From: [Erwinia] mediterraneensis
GTDB lineage: Bacteria > Pseudomonadota > Gammaproteobacteria > Enterobacterales > Enterobacteriaceae
Direction of reading: 5' to 3'
Assembly (NCBI RefSeq): GCF_900604315.1
Contig: NZ_LR026978.1
Span: 3,158,005 to 3,222,004, forward strand
DNA length: 64,000 nt
In this document: positions 54,834-63,699 of the stretch, in pieces
Layout of the letters: every line of letters starts with the position of its first letter
Position numbering within the stretch: position 1 is the first letter of the stretch
The notes under the pieces: model-generated
Seen by the model: the letters and a program-made list of their open reading frames with translations, nothing else
What the model was told of the DNA's origin: nothing
Databases searched by the model: none
Program-made: the position numbers and the translations under genes

Positions 54834-56588
54834 ATGCGTGTTTCTGGTTCACCCTTGTCAAACGTGCCCGTGCCCGAGAATCATAAAAAACTGGCCGGCA
54901 ACGCTCCCGAGTCGGGCCGTCAGCCACACTACACCATCCGTAAAGGGGGAGTGCAACAGGACTCATTTACCATTTCCTCGCGACCCGACAGCCGTTCTGA
55001 TGGCGCAGGCGGCGCAGACAGGCTGCGGCGACCATCGGATCGGACGGATACCCTGAGCTTGACGCAAAATGACTCGCTTTTCGACATCATCAGCAAATTC
55101 CTTACCGGCAGCACTGACAATACGATCAATACCGACAACACCTTCTCTTCCTCTACGCCTTCGGCTGTCAGTCTGCCTCCGGGCCAACCGCTAACGCCTC
55201 CGACTTCCCCCTTCACCAGCCCGGCTTATCAACAGGCGGTCGCCGATGCATCGGGGGCGAACGGCGACAATATGTCTTTTGAGCAGGTCGTCACTACCCT
55301 CGGGCGGCATGAAGGTCTGCTGAAAAAGCCGCTTGACCAGAAGGGGATAGAAAAGCTGATCAACGACCCGGCCACGCCAACCGATGCGCAACAGGCGCTG
55401 CAGGCGTTGTTAAATAATCCTGAGATGATGGCAGAAGTCGACAGCGCCAAAAATGGCAAGTCAGACGGGAAAATCAGCGCTAAAGATATTCGGGAGCTGC
55501 AGAAAAAACCAGAAATCATGGAGTATGCGAATATCAAAGCAGAAAGCTATACCCACGCTTATGTCCCGTCCGATGCTAAACCGGGATCGCCCGCGCGCGA
55601 AATGACCGACAATGACGCCATGCGCGAACTCTACCTCTATTCCGAAAGCCTGCCCAAAAACATCAATATGGAAACTCTGCAAAAAATCGCCAATGGCACG
55701 CAGGATATGGGGAAATGCCCGCCGCAGGTAGCCGCCGCCGCGAAATATTTTGTCGATAACCCGGATAAATGGCAGCAGCTCACCGGGAAAGATGATCCGA
55801 AAGCCTCAGTATCACGCGACCGGCTATGCGATCTGGCCTCGTACAACGTTAAGCTCTCGCCGCAGGAGAGCAAAGCGCTGGAAACCTTAAAGAATAATAA
55901 GGACGTTTTCTTTAAGGGCGGCAGTATTAAGCCCGATAAATTGCAGAAAATTGCCAACGATTCCAGTAACAGTCAGGACGTGCGCGAGGCAGCCAGCTTG
56001 CTGAGTCAGCCAAATTCCATGCTGTTTTCGATGCTGGATAACGGTAAGCATGGCGCGGGCGGGAACTTCTTTAACAAAGCGAACGATCGCAGCATCAGCA
56101 AAGGGGATCTGGACGCCTTTATCAGTAAGGGCTCGAATCAGATTGCCCCGCCGGCCAGACTCGCTCCGACCCACTCCAGCGATCCTCTCGCGCAGGCCGC
56201 GAAGCAGGATATGGATGTTGGTCAGGAAACGCAGCCCGATGCCAAAAAAGTCAAAGGCGGCGGATTCTTTAAGATGCTTGATATCCTGAGTTCGTTAATC
56301 ATGGCTCCGCTGGGGGGCGGTATCGGCGCCGCGTTGGCTATCGGCCGCGCTGTCGTGACAACGGCGGTTAAGGCAGGCGTGAAAGAGGGCGTCAAAGCGG
56401 CGACGAAACAGGAGGTTAAACATGAAGCCAAAACCAACTTTAAAAATGAGCTTAAAGAGGGCGTAAAAGATACGGTTAAAGATGGAGTGAAAGATGGCAT
56501 TAAAGATGGCGTCAGAGAGTACGCCAGTAATGAATCCTATAATTCTCCATCCTCGAGCGAATCTCCCACCGTATGGGCACAGAGCTAA
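54834..56588 (+). CDS. HrpK/HrpF/NolX-type type III secretion translocon or effector protein
   Basis: A 584-residue protein not followed by other type III genes. No Sec signal; the first 120 residues are Ser/Thr/Pro/Asp-rich and disordered, as expected for a type III export signal. Two repeat blocks resemble the calcium-loop-like modules of HrpK/HrpF/NolX: VDSAKNGKSDGKISAKDI (about 203-220, after RHEGLLKKPLDQKGIEKL) and a later SMLDNGKHGAGGNFFNKA...ISKGDLDAF. Then comes a hydrophobic glycine-rich stretch (SLIMAPLGGGIGAALAIGRAV) and Lys-Glu-Gly repeats (KEGVKAA, KDGVKDGIKDGV). HrpK-type proteins help deliver effectors into plant cells. GAGGAG precedes the start. The family call is by pattern. 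Confidence 0.7.
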   Translation: MRVSGSPLSNVPVPENHKKLAGNAPESGRQPHYTIRKGGVQQDSFTISSRPDSRSDGAGGADRLRRPSDRTDTLSLTQNDSLFDIISKFLTGSTDNTINTDNTFSSSTPSAVSLPPGQPLTPPTSPFTSPAYQQAVADASGANGDNMSFEQVVTTLGRHEGLLKKPLDQKGIEKLINDPATPTDAQQALQALLNNPEMMAEVDSAKNGKSDGKISAKDIRELQKKPEIMEYANIKAESYTHAYVPSDAKPGSPAREMTDNDAMRELYLYSESLPKNINMETLQKIANGTQDMGKCPPQVAAAAKYFVDNPDKWQQLTGKDDPKASVSRDRLCDLASYNVKLSPQESKALETLKNNKDVFFKGGSIKPDKLQKIANDSSNSQDVREAASLLSQPNSMLFSMLDNGKHGAGGNFFNKANDRSISKGDLDAFISKGSNQIAPPARLAPTHSSDPLAQAAKQDMDVGQETQPDAKKVKGGGFFKMLDILSSLIMAPLGGGIGAALAIGRAVVTTAVKAGVKEGVKAATKQEVKHEAKTNFKNELKEGVKDTVKDGVKDGIKDGVREYASNESYNSPSSSESPTVWAQS

Positions 56589-56620
56589 AGGTTCGTTGCC
56601 TGAACATATCGGCAGCGCAT

Positions 56621-56650
56621 AAAAAATCCACGCAGGCGCGTGGATTTTTC
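56621..56650. terminator. Terminator after the HrpK-like gene
   Basis: AAAATCCACGC - AGGC - GCGTGGATTTTT, followed by T-rich sequence. It has nearly the same stem as the terminator at 34904. The stretch from here to 56962 shows no gene. Confidence 0.9.
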
Positions 56651-56962
56651 CTTAATCCCCCTCCCCGGGAATGCGTGCGTCTGTTTGGTTGTGCCGGGGA
56701 AATGCTGGCGTTACGGGCAGTACTGTTGTTCGGTGTGGGTATAATACGCATCGGGCATGTAATGAGAGGAGTGTCTTATCCCGTTAACCATGGGCGTTCA
56801 TCCTGTCGTTGTTTCACTACTGTCTTTAGTCGTGAAAGAGCGCCAGAGTTCCTTTCAGAGCAGGATTTTTTCACTGAAAAATCAATGGGCAGGATGATGT
56901 TCAGGGGGCCGGCATGCTGCCTGGTCAGGAGCGCAGAATGCCGGCACAGAGACAGGATGATG

Positions 56963-57445
56963 TCAGACTTTAAGCAGTTTTACCGTGGCATCCACATCGA
57001 TTTCATCTTCCGAGAAGATCAGGGTGGTTCCCTGAAAGGTGGTGATCGCCAGTTTTTTCAGCTGGCGCATTTCACCCGGCTGTGCGGCTGATTTGGGCCT
57101 GATACTGTTCATCAGCAAACCTACAGACAGCACCGCATTTTCTTTATCAATGCGGCTGTCAACCGGCACTTCTTCGCTGTAAACCAGGTAAGATTTGATC
57201 GACGTCAGCTTCAGGCGCTCGCCTGCAATATAGATATATTTGCTGTCCGGCACGACTTTTACCGCATAAGCGGACAGTCCTTTGTTGTTGGTGGTGGGTT
57301 CGAAAGTCACCGCCGCATTTTTCTTGATCAGCTCAGGGTTGGCGACCTTAATCACATGAAAATAACGGTTGTCACCGTTCTCATCTTTGATAAATCCAAA
57401 CCCTTTATCCTGAAACCAGGTTGTGATCGTTCCGTTCATCGCCAT
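56963..57445 (-). CDS. Cold-shock-domain protein with long C-terminal extension
   Basis: A 160-residue protein. Residues 1-65 form a cold-shock domain with RNP1-like KGFGFIKDE and RNP2-like RYFHVIKV, able to bind single-stranded nucleic acid. The remaining 95 residues (SKYIYIAGERLKLTSIKSYLVYSEEVP, and a tail TFQGTTLIFSEDEIDVDATVKLLKV) are not typical of the 70-residue Csp proteins and may be a second beta-rich domain. Two start codons (57445, 57439) follow AGGCGG. The role is unknown; RNA binding is likely. Confidence 0.78.
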   Translation of the reverse strand: MAMNGTITTWFQDKGFGFIKDENGDNRYFHVIKVANPELIKKNAAVTFEPTTNNKGLSAYAVKVVPDSKYIYIAGERLKLTSIKSYLVYSEEVPVDSRIDKENAVLSVGLLMNSIRPKSAAQPGEMRQLKKLAITTFQGTTLIFSEDEIDVDATVKLLKV

Positions 57446-57607
57446 TACCGCCTGCTTAATCGTTTATCTGTTCAGTTTTTGCAGCGCGCAGTGTAAAACA
57501 CAATGCCTGCGCAGACTACGTCTTTGGTTTAAGTCTGGACGATAAATTTCTGTCAGGCGAGTGGGGAGACGAAGAGTGAGGCGCGGCGAAGGGCTAACGG
57601 GGACAAA

Positions 57608-57703
57608 ATGATCAACGACGAGCCTGCCATCGCTCTCAGGGGGACAGGAGCGGTTATGAACACTGACGAAGCCGCCGTGGCCATAACCGTTACTGTTAAA
57701 TAA
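57608..57703 (+). CDS. Possible small protein, 31 residues
   Basis: A short frame MINDEPAIALRG... to ...AVAITVTVK. GGGGAC lies seven bases before the first ATG, and an internal ATG at 57656 (15 residues) has AGGAG five bases upstream. It occupies the gap between two minus-strand genes. There is no family match; it could be a chance frame. Confidence 0.2.
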   Translation: MINDEPAIALRGTGAVMNTDEAAVAITVTVK

Positions 57704-57707
57704 TCTT

Positions 57708-58163
57708 CTATTCGCGCTGGCTGACCTCTATCTGCAGAGGCTGATAATATTGCGGATCAAAGGTTGATAGTGGCAACCTGACCACACTGTTATCGCCACG
57801 TATTTCGCTGGCTGCAACAATGCTGATGGCGCGCGCTTTTTCCACCGTCTCACAGTCGAATTCTGTCGCCGCGTCAACAGAGCGGGTCGCATCACTGTCG
57901 CCAAAAGGCGGCACATCCAGTATGCCTTCGCTCAGAGCATGACCTGTCTTGTCAGTAAGCTGTATGGTAACAGAGAGTGTGCTGAATTCTTCGAGCCCGC
58001 CATTATCCAGCCTGAACACCAGCGAGCATGCCCCCTGGATCCACACACTATCGGTATTACGAATACTGATGTAGCGATGCTCTTCGGCAAGGCAGGTTGC
58101 CTGCCAGCCCAGACCTGCCAGAAAAGTTGCCAGCAAGAGTTTCACTGTCGATTTTATACACAT
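57708..58163 (-). CDS. Small secreted protein, possibly IrmA-like
   Basis: A 151-residue protein with a signal peptide (residues 1-26, ending CLA). The mature part is beta-rich with one probable disulfide (GACSLVF and FDCETV). The pattern of an SxWIQGACSL strand, LTDKTG turn and PFGDSDATR motif recalls IrmA, a fibronectin-III-like secreted protein of pathogenic E. coli, but this is from memory and uncertain. It is the last gene of the minus-strand vWA/ABC/SUMF1 operon, 29 bases after the SUMF1 gene, so it probably works in the periplasm with it. Confidence 0.6.
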   Translation of the reverse strand: MCIKSTVKLLLATFLAGLGWQATCLAEEHRYISIRNTDSVWIQGACSLVFRLDNGGLEEFSTLSVTIQLTDKTGHALSEGILDVPPFGDSDATRSVDAATEFDCETVEKARAISIVAASEIRGDNSVVRLPLSTFDPQYYQPLQIEVSQRE

Positions 58164-58192
58164 TCTTTTTTATCCGTGATATCGCGTGAGGG

Positions 58193-59761
58193 TCAGGGGC
58201 TGATGCGGGTTTTTTTGCAGCTTTCCAGCCAGCCTGCCGTGTCAATTTTGCCGTTTTCCAGATAACTCTGCTGATTCTGCCAGTGAGCGGCGAGGAAAGG
58301 CTTAAGCCCTGTAAGTCGTTTGTTAAGTGTCAGCATTTGCTCAAACACGGTAACTTCACGGTTAAGTCCATCTTTCCCATACAGGGTCGCCGAATCGACC
58401 AGGCTACTGGCATAATAATCCGTCAGTTGCCTGAGCCTGTCAGATTGCTCGCCCAGCTTAGCTTTACGGTTGGCACAACTGGCATCGCTTGCGTCTTTAT
58501 CCTTACACAGTAGTTCGTAATTATGGTTTAAGAAATCCAGAAAACGACCGTCATCCTGTAGCTTGGTGCACAGGAAAGAGCCTAAATTCAGACTGGCACG
58601 GATCGACTGATCGCGCTCTTCTTGCTGCTTCTGGTTGCTGGCACGCAATTGGTTTTCCAGTACTTTCAATTTTTGTTTCAGAGCAGCGTCCTCGACGTTG
58701 GAAGCGAGACTGCCCAGCGCTTTGGCGGTGTCTTTAGCTTCCTCGCTTTTCGTTGCGTTAGCCTGATGTTCCGCCCCCAGGGTTTCCCAACTTTTTTCAA
58801 GCTGTTTAACTTTTGCAGTTGAGGTGATAGTCGGTGCCACCAATACCAGGCGCAGACCGGTTGTTTTACTGGTGAAAGGTGTCGCCTGGTCGTAATAGTT
58901 CACTTCTTTACGCGCCGCGCTGCGAATCTCTGCGGGACCAGAGAGGATATTGCCGCCACGCACTACAAAGCCCCCAGCCTGGCCATGCAGGCGATTTAAT
59001 TTGTTGAGATAGAAGGGGGTAAACATCATTTCTGATACATTGCCCAGCATGTCATACAGACCCAGAGGATTGGGGCTCAGTAACCCAATAAGCTGGACTT
59101 TGCCGTTGGAAGACTGCGCACCTGAAAACCATTCATAGTTCTTAAGGTCATCCATGGGATAATGCAGATCCCGGAACTCGGCGCTGTTCACTTTCAGGCC
59201 TCCGCGCGCAGCAAACTCCCACTCAACCTCGGTTGGCAGGCGCAAAAAGCCAGGATTACCATCTTCTTGTGGCAGCTTATCCATGGCATGGGCACGCAGC
59301 CACCGGTTGTATTTATCGGCGGCTGTCACTGCATCGAACCAGCTCATCCCGGTGGCAGGTATACTCAGCTTACGCGAAGGAGTGGGGCAGGAGCCTTCCG
59401 TTAATGCCTGATATTGCAGAGTGGTAAGTTCATATTTCGCCACCAGGTAATAACGCCCTTTGTCTTTTTTCGCCTCAGAGAAACTACCGGCAATAAAAGC
59501 GGGGTAACTATGCTCGATGACGCCCCAGTCGCCACCATCCTGGCCCAGCGTAACGGGCATATCATCAAGAGGATCCGCCACAGGGATAGCGACACGACGG
59601 AAAGCCATCGCGCCTTCGCAGGGCATAGGTAAGATGATATCTTCGTCATCCGGTTTGGGATTCCAGGTTTTTTCATCCCAGGGTTCCGCCAGTGCAGAAG
59701 ACATACTGGCGAGCAGGACGGGAACTAACCCGTACAGCAGTAAGGAAGGCGTTAAGGTCAC
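58193..59761 (-). CDS. Periplasmic SUMF1/FGE-domain protein, TagR-like
   Basis: A 522-residue exported protein. The signal peptide ends near SALA (residue 25). Residues about 55-310 form an FGE-sulfatase domain: YYLVAKYELTTLQYQAL, SWFDAVTAADKYNRWL, LRLPTEVEWEFAARGG, GLYDMLGNVSEMM, FVVRGGNILSG and GLRLVLV. The region 320-410 is a long coiled coil (KQKLKVLENQLRASNQKQQEERD), followed by a helical tail. The catalytic cysteines of true FGE are not evident, so a structural or signalling role as in TagR, which acts on the PpkA kinase in Pseudomonas type VI secretion, is more likely. Confidence 0.75.
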   Translation of the reverse strand: MTLTPSLLLYGLVPVLLASMSSALAEPWDEKTWNPKPDDEDIILPMPCEGAMAFRRVAIPVADPLDDMPVTLGQDGGDWGVIEHSYPAFIAGSFSEAKKDKGRYYLVAKYELTTLQYQALTEGSCPTPSRKLSIPATGMSWFDAVTAADKYNRWLRAHAMDKLPQEDGNPGFLRLPTEVEWEFAARGGLKVNSAEFRDLHYPMDDLKNYEWFSGAQSSNGKVQLIGLLSPNPLGLYDMLGNVSEMMFTPFYLNKLNRLHGQAGGFVVRGGNILSGPAEIRSAARKEVNYYDQATPFTSKTTGLRLVLVAPTITSTAKVKQLEKSWETLGAEHQANATKSEEAKDTAKALGSLASNVEDAALKQKLKVLENQLRASNQKQQEERDQSIRASLNLGSFLCTKLQDDGRFLDFLNHNYELLCKDKDASDASCANRKAKLGEQSDRLRQLTDYYASSLVDSATLYGKDGLNREVTVFEQMLTLNKRLTGLKPFLAAHWQNQQSYLENGKIDTAGWLESCKKTRISP

Positions 59762-59805
59762 GAATAATCTCCGCTAATCATCGACTGAAAATGAGGTGAG
59801 CAGGT

Positions 59806-61020
59806 TTACACTTCGCGCAGGCTCTGCGCAGGTTCAATATTAATGGCCCGATAAGCACCGATACTGGCCACCAGTAGCGCCACGATAACCGTGATCCCCA
59901 TGGCCAGAAGGCTATGTGCCGGGGTGATTTTACAAAGCATCTGGCCTGTGACCTGACTACCGGCCAGGGCCCGATTAAAAACCTCACTGGCAAGCAGGTA
60001 GATGCCATAACCCCCCCCATAAGCAAGCAGGCTGAGCAGGCAGCCTTGCAACATCACATATCCCCCAACTGCCGGACCGGTAAACCCCAGAAGACGCAGT
60101 ACGGCAATATGTTTGCGTTTGCGATCGACATTGGCGATAAAGGAACCGATAAGGGAGGCAATGCATCCAATCAGTGCGGTGGCGGCAATAGTGTTAAAAA
60201 TAACGCCCAGCACCCGGTTGATGCTTTTTACATTTTCAATATCCGCCAGTCGGCTGGTCGTCTCGATACGTTGCGCCCGCAGGTTCTGCTCAAGGCTGGC
60301 AACCTGGTCGATGTTTTTCGCATACACTCTGGCACGGGCATAGCGCGGAGGTTTACCCGTTAGCGGATGGCCGCTGTTAACGCCAAAGGCAGAGAGAGCG
60401 TAGCCGTCCCGGAAATGCTCAAGCATCATCAGCAGCGTGGGATGGGTAAATATGGCCGCCCGGTTGAACCAGGTCGCTGGTAATATGCCGACAACAACCA
60501 GAGTTTGACGCCCCCACTCCCGGCGCTCTTCAAGCTGGCGGCTCACGCGCAGGGTGAGAGTATCTCCGATGTCGACCGCAAGTTTTCTGGCCGCTTCCTG
60601 GGTTAAGATCGCTTCATTTTCATGCTGTATCTGGAGCTTGCCCGTCAGCGGGTCGCCGCTATCGGTCGGGATGACTTCGGCATTTTCGATGAAATGGCTG
60701 CTGTCCACCTGCAGGTCGGCAAGGGTATTGAGCGAACGTGTCTGCCCAATTGCAAAACCCACGTCGGGACGTTGACGTAACTGCGCTATCCAGGCCTGAT
60801 CATAGCTGCCACTGCTCAACATTTTGATTTCCAGATTACGCGGATCACTGGCCAGGTCATCCTGCAACTGGCTGACAATGCCAAACCGTAAACCAAACAG
60901 CAGCAAGAGTGGGGCGATAACCGCAATCAGGGAGGAAACCATACAAAAAGAGATCGTGCGATCGTGCCACAGATCTTGTAGTGCCAGGCGACCCAACAAC
61001 AAAATTCGGTTAAAAGACAA
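59806..61020 (-). CDS. FtsX-type ABC permease, TagS-like
   Basis: A 404-residue inner-membrane protein of the MacB/FtsX type: membrane segment near residues 25-45 (MVSSLIAVIAPLLLLFGL), a large periplasmic domain (about 50-270), then three segments including ATALIGCIASLIGSFIANV, the cytoplasmic RKRKHIAVLRLLGF and a final ending IEPAQSLREV. The start is taken as TTG 61020 with GGAGGGG eight bases upstream, overlapping the ATPase gene by 11 bases; an ATG at 61083 would force a 74-base overlap. Such complexes move signals or lipoproteins rather than nutrients. Confidence 0.8.
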   Translation of the reverse strand: MSFNRILLLGRLALQDLWHDRTISFCMVSSLIAVIAPLLLLFGLRFGIVSQLQDDLASDPRNLEIKMLSSGSYDQAWIAQLRQRPDVGFAIGQTRSLNTLADLQVDSSHFIENAEVIPTDSGDPLTGKLQIQHENEAILTQEAARKLAVDIGDTLTLRVSRQLEERREWGRQTLVVVGILPATWFNRAAIFTHPTLLMMLEHFRDGYALSAFGVNSGHPLTGKPPRYARARVYAKNIDQVASLEQNLRAQRIETTSRLADIENVKSINRVLGVIFNTIAATALIGCIASLIGSFIANVDRKRKHIAVLRLLGFTGPAVGGYVMLQGCLLSLLAYGGGYGIYLLASEVFNRALAGSQVTGQMLCKITPAHSLLAMGITVIVALLVASIGAYRAINIEPAQSLREV

Positions 61021-61738
61021 AGTGGGTTCCCCTCCGGGCTTGCGCTTCAGACGGGCCAGCGGCCTCTGAGTCAATACGGGCAACTAAACAAGGTAAATTG
61101 AAACGTTGCACCAGCGGCCAGTCGTGACAGACAACCAGTGCCATCAGCCCTTCCTGAATAACCAGGTCGATAAACAGGCTGAACAGCTGTTGTGCATTAT
61201 GGGGATCAAGCGCGGCGGTGGGTTCGTCGGCCAGCACCAGACCAGGACGGTGCATAATAGCGCGAGCAAACGCGGTTCTCTGCCTTTCGCCAAAGGACAA
61301 TTGCGTCGGAAACTTGCCCAGCAGTGGGCCAAGCTTCAGGGCATCGATAACCCGGCTCAGCATGGCTTTATCCGGCGCTCTGCCAAGCAGCTGACAGGGA
61401 AGACGTATGTTGTCTTGTACGTTCAGAAAGGGAAGTAGCCCACCGTTCTGCAGTACAAACCCCAGGTGACGGGCGCGAATGTCGGCCAGTTCCGCTTGCT
61501 GATTGTTATTGAGCAGTGCGGCAACATCCAGCGGCTTTTCATCATGTAACGCGAAACGCCCGATGCTGGCAGGGCGCAGCAATAAGCCGATCGCTTCAAG
61601 CAGCGTGCTTTTGCCACAGCCGCTTTCACCGGTAATGGCTACTGCCTGCCCTGGCCGCAGCCTGAGCTGCGGCAGAGTGACATGGTGAGCCTGCGCGCCC
61701 TGACCGCGTACTACACACAAATCCTCTATATGTAGCAT
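61010..61738 (-). CDS. ABC ATPase, TagT/LolD-like
   Basis: A 242-residue ATPase. Walker A GESGCGKST, Q-loop LQNGG, signature LSFGERQRTAFARA, Walker B LVLADEPTAALD and H-loop VVCHDWP are intact; the signature reads LSFGE rather than LSGGE. It belongs to the MacB/LolD/FtsE group that pairs with FtsX-type permeases, here the one encoded by the next gene. Its start codon overlaps the stop of the vWA gene by one base. Confidence 0.88.
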   Translation of the reverse strand: MLHIEDLCVVRGQGAQAHHVTLPQLRLRPGQAVAITGESGCGKSTLLEAIGLLLRPASIGRFALHDEKPLDVAALLNNNQQAELADIRARHLGFVLQNGGLLPFLNVQDNIRLPCQLLGRAPDKAMLSRVIDALKLGPLLGKFPTQLSFGERQRTAFARAIMHRPGLVLADEPTAALDPHNAQQLFSLFIDLVIQEGLMALVVCHDWPLVQRFNLPCLVARIDSEAAGPSEAQARRGTHFVF

Positions 61739-63699
61739 CAGGGCATCATTTCCAGCGGGACCGGGTAGACGCGCTCGCGGGGATCGCTGCCTTTGGCGAG
61801 TTCAACCCAGCGATCAACGTCAGCGTTATATTTCTGATAATGACGCAGCTTGGCTGACAGGGTGCGGATAAATTTCTCCTGCGAAAAGCCATCCCAGCTT
61901 TTCCACGTCTCTTCATCCAGATTCAGGACGTCGCTACGATAAGGCAGATCAGCAAGATATTCCCCTAACACACCGAGACTGTTAATTTTGCTGTTTTCCT
62001 GCTGCTTCAGCTGATTAGGATCGGCACCCATGGTGGCGGCGACGGTACGTAAGCGCTCAAACATTTTATCTGGCGAGATCATGCCTTCATTAGCCGCCTG
62101 CAGGATCTGACTCACCACATCGCTCAGGTCGCTCAACTGTCCCTTGGTCAGCAATACGCGAACGTCAGTGGTCGGGATATTTTGTTTAATCAGGTCGCGG
62201 TCGCTGATCCAGGCTTTAAATACCAGCGGCGCCTGGGTGTCATTCTTTTTACCCAGCCAGGCCAGCTGCATGGCATGACCAATCAGGACGGTATCCTCCA
62301 GCAACTTCTCCTCTGAGGTCGGCTTCTTTCCCTCATCTTTAGAAAAGAGAGCGCTGCCGATGGCCGGATCGCCCATATAGGCGGATTTGACCTGTTCCGT
62401 GATGGCACTTGCCAGAGTATCAACCTGCTGACCAAAGCTTTTCAGGTCGCCAGCATCCACGGACTGGTAAAGGTTGGACTGGGTGCTGTCAAAGTTAGAG
62501 AGATCACGATACTGACCTTCAGCTTTTGCATGATCCTCTTTACCCGAAGGGGTCTTCAGGTGCAGCGTATAAATAGCAATACCGCGATTGCCCGCCTCCA
62601 GGCGCAGCTGTCGGGCATCAAGACCGGTGGCTGAGAGTTTATTGCTGCCCTCAATGGCACCCGCGTCGGTGATTAAGACAATGTAACGCGCACCGAAAGG
62701 ATGCCAGTCAATGTTATCGATCGCAGAAAGTACACCGGCATAAGCATCTTCATCGTACAGAGAGCTGGATACTTTGGCTTCTTTCAGGCCCGCGACTTTT
62801 TTCAGGAAATCCTCGCCATCTTTCACCTGATTGGGATCGGCGAAGACCTTTGCCGTATATTCCAGACCAGGCACGGCTTTGGTGTTGGAGCGAAAAGATA
62901 CCAGACCAAACTTAACCTGTTCCTGCAGATGTTCCTGTTTGATTCTGGCGTAAATTTTATTGACTGCTTCTTTTGTTCGCTCGATATAGGGGCCCATCGA
63001 AATGGTCGAGTCGATAACAAAAACCACCGTGGCATTAAAGCCTTTCAGCTGGTTGATATCTTTATCCTGGCGGGCGTTGGGACCAGCCTTGCTGACGGAA
63101 GCGACGTTGAGTAAACGGGTGTAAAACCCGCTTTCCGTCATTACCTCTTCACCGCTAAGGATCGGCAGCAGGTAGAACTGCTTTTGCAGATCAACAAAAT
63201 ACTCCGGCTCCTGAGCGAGGACGCCATCGGCGCGCCCCTCGCGTTTCAGATGAGCGCGCAGGGGGGCTACCAGCGAGACGGGATCCGGAGCGGAGAGAAT
63301 ATCATCCAGGCTTTTTTTCTCTTTGAAAAACACCAGCCGGTCACGGTTTGCCGGATTGGTAAAGGCCAGGGTGAGCTGCATTTTCCAGTCAACGGTGCAT
63401 AACTGCGGTAACCAGCCAATGGTTTTGCCATAGCTGTCAGGCCCAACCCTGACCCAGCTTTGCCCGTTGACCTCCGCTTTCTGATAAACGTAAAAGCTGC
63501 TAAACGCTGGTTGGATCTCACCCTTATCATCGCCAGCCATGGCGCCCAGTTTGCACCCTGGCGTGGTCAGAACCCGTTGAAACAGGGTTTTCTTTCCTTC
63601 CTGCAGCAGGGGTTTGTCTCCTTCAGTTGCCAGGGCCTGGTTTGCGAGAAGCAGGCCACATAGAGGCAGAACGTGCCGCAGAAAATGTGTTTTCATCAT
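61738..63699 (-). CDS. Exported von Willebrand A protein resembling the periplasmic part of PpkA kinases
   Basis: A 653-residue protein with a signal peptide (cut near QALA, residue 24). Residues 35-105 look SH3-like (VLTTPGCKLGAMAG...FYVYQKAEVNGQSWVRVG...GWLPQLCTVDWKMQLTLAFTNPANRDRLVFF). The vWA domain starts near 222; the metal motif DSTIS is at 230-234. The second half is helical. The same SH3-like plus vWA order follows the membrane segment of PpkA-type Ser/Thr kinases of type VI secretion, but here no kinase domain is attached. It overlaps both neighbouring genes by a few bases, so the operon is translationally coupled. Confidence 0.78.
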   Translation of the reverse strand: MMKTHFLRHVLPLCGLLLANQALATEGDKPLLQEGKKTLFQRVLTTPGCKLGAMAGDDKGEIQPAFSSFYVYQKAEVNGQSWVRVGPDSYGKTIGWLPQLCTVDWKMQLTLAFTNPANRDRLVFFKEKKSLDDILSAPDPVSLVAPLRAHLKREGRADGVLAQEPEYFVDLQKQFYLLPILSGEEVMTESGFYTRLLNVASVSKAGPNARQDKDINQLKGFNATVVFVIDSTISMGPYIERTKEAVNKIYARIKQEHLQEQVKFGLVSFRSNTKAVPGLEYTAKVFADPNQVKDGEDFLKKVAGLKEAKVSSSLYDEDAYAGVLSAIDNIDWHPFGARYIVLITDAGAIEGSNKLSATGLDARQLRLEAGNRGIAIYTLHLKTPSGKEDHAKAEGQYRDLSNFDSTQSNLYQSVDAGDLKSFGQQVDTLASAITEQVKSAYMGDPAIGSALFSKDEGKKPTSEEKLLEDTVLIGHAMQLAWLGKKNDTQAPLVFKAWISDRDLIKQNIPTTDVRVLLTKGQLSDLSDVVSQILQAANEGMISPDKMFERLRTVAATMGADPNQLKQQENSKINSLGVLGEYLADLPYRSDVLNLDEETWKSWDGFSQEKFIRTLSAKLRHYQKYNADVDRWVELAKGSDPRERVYPVPLEMMP

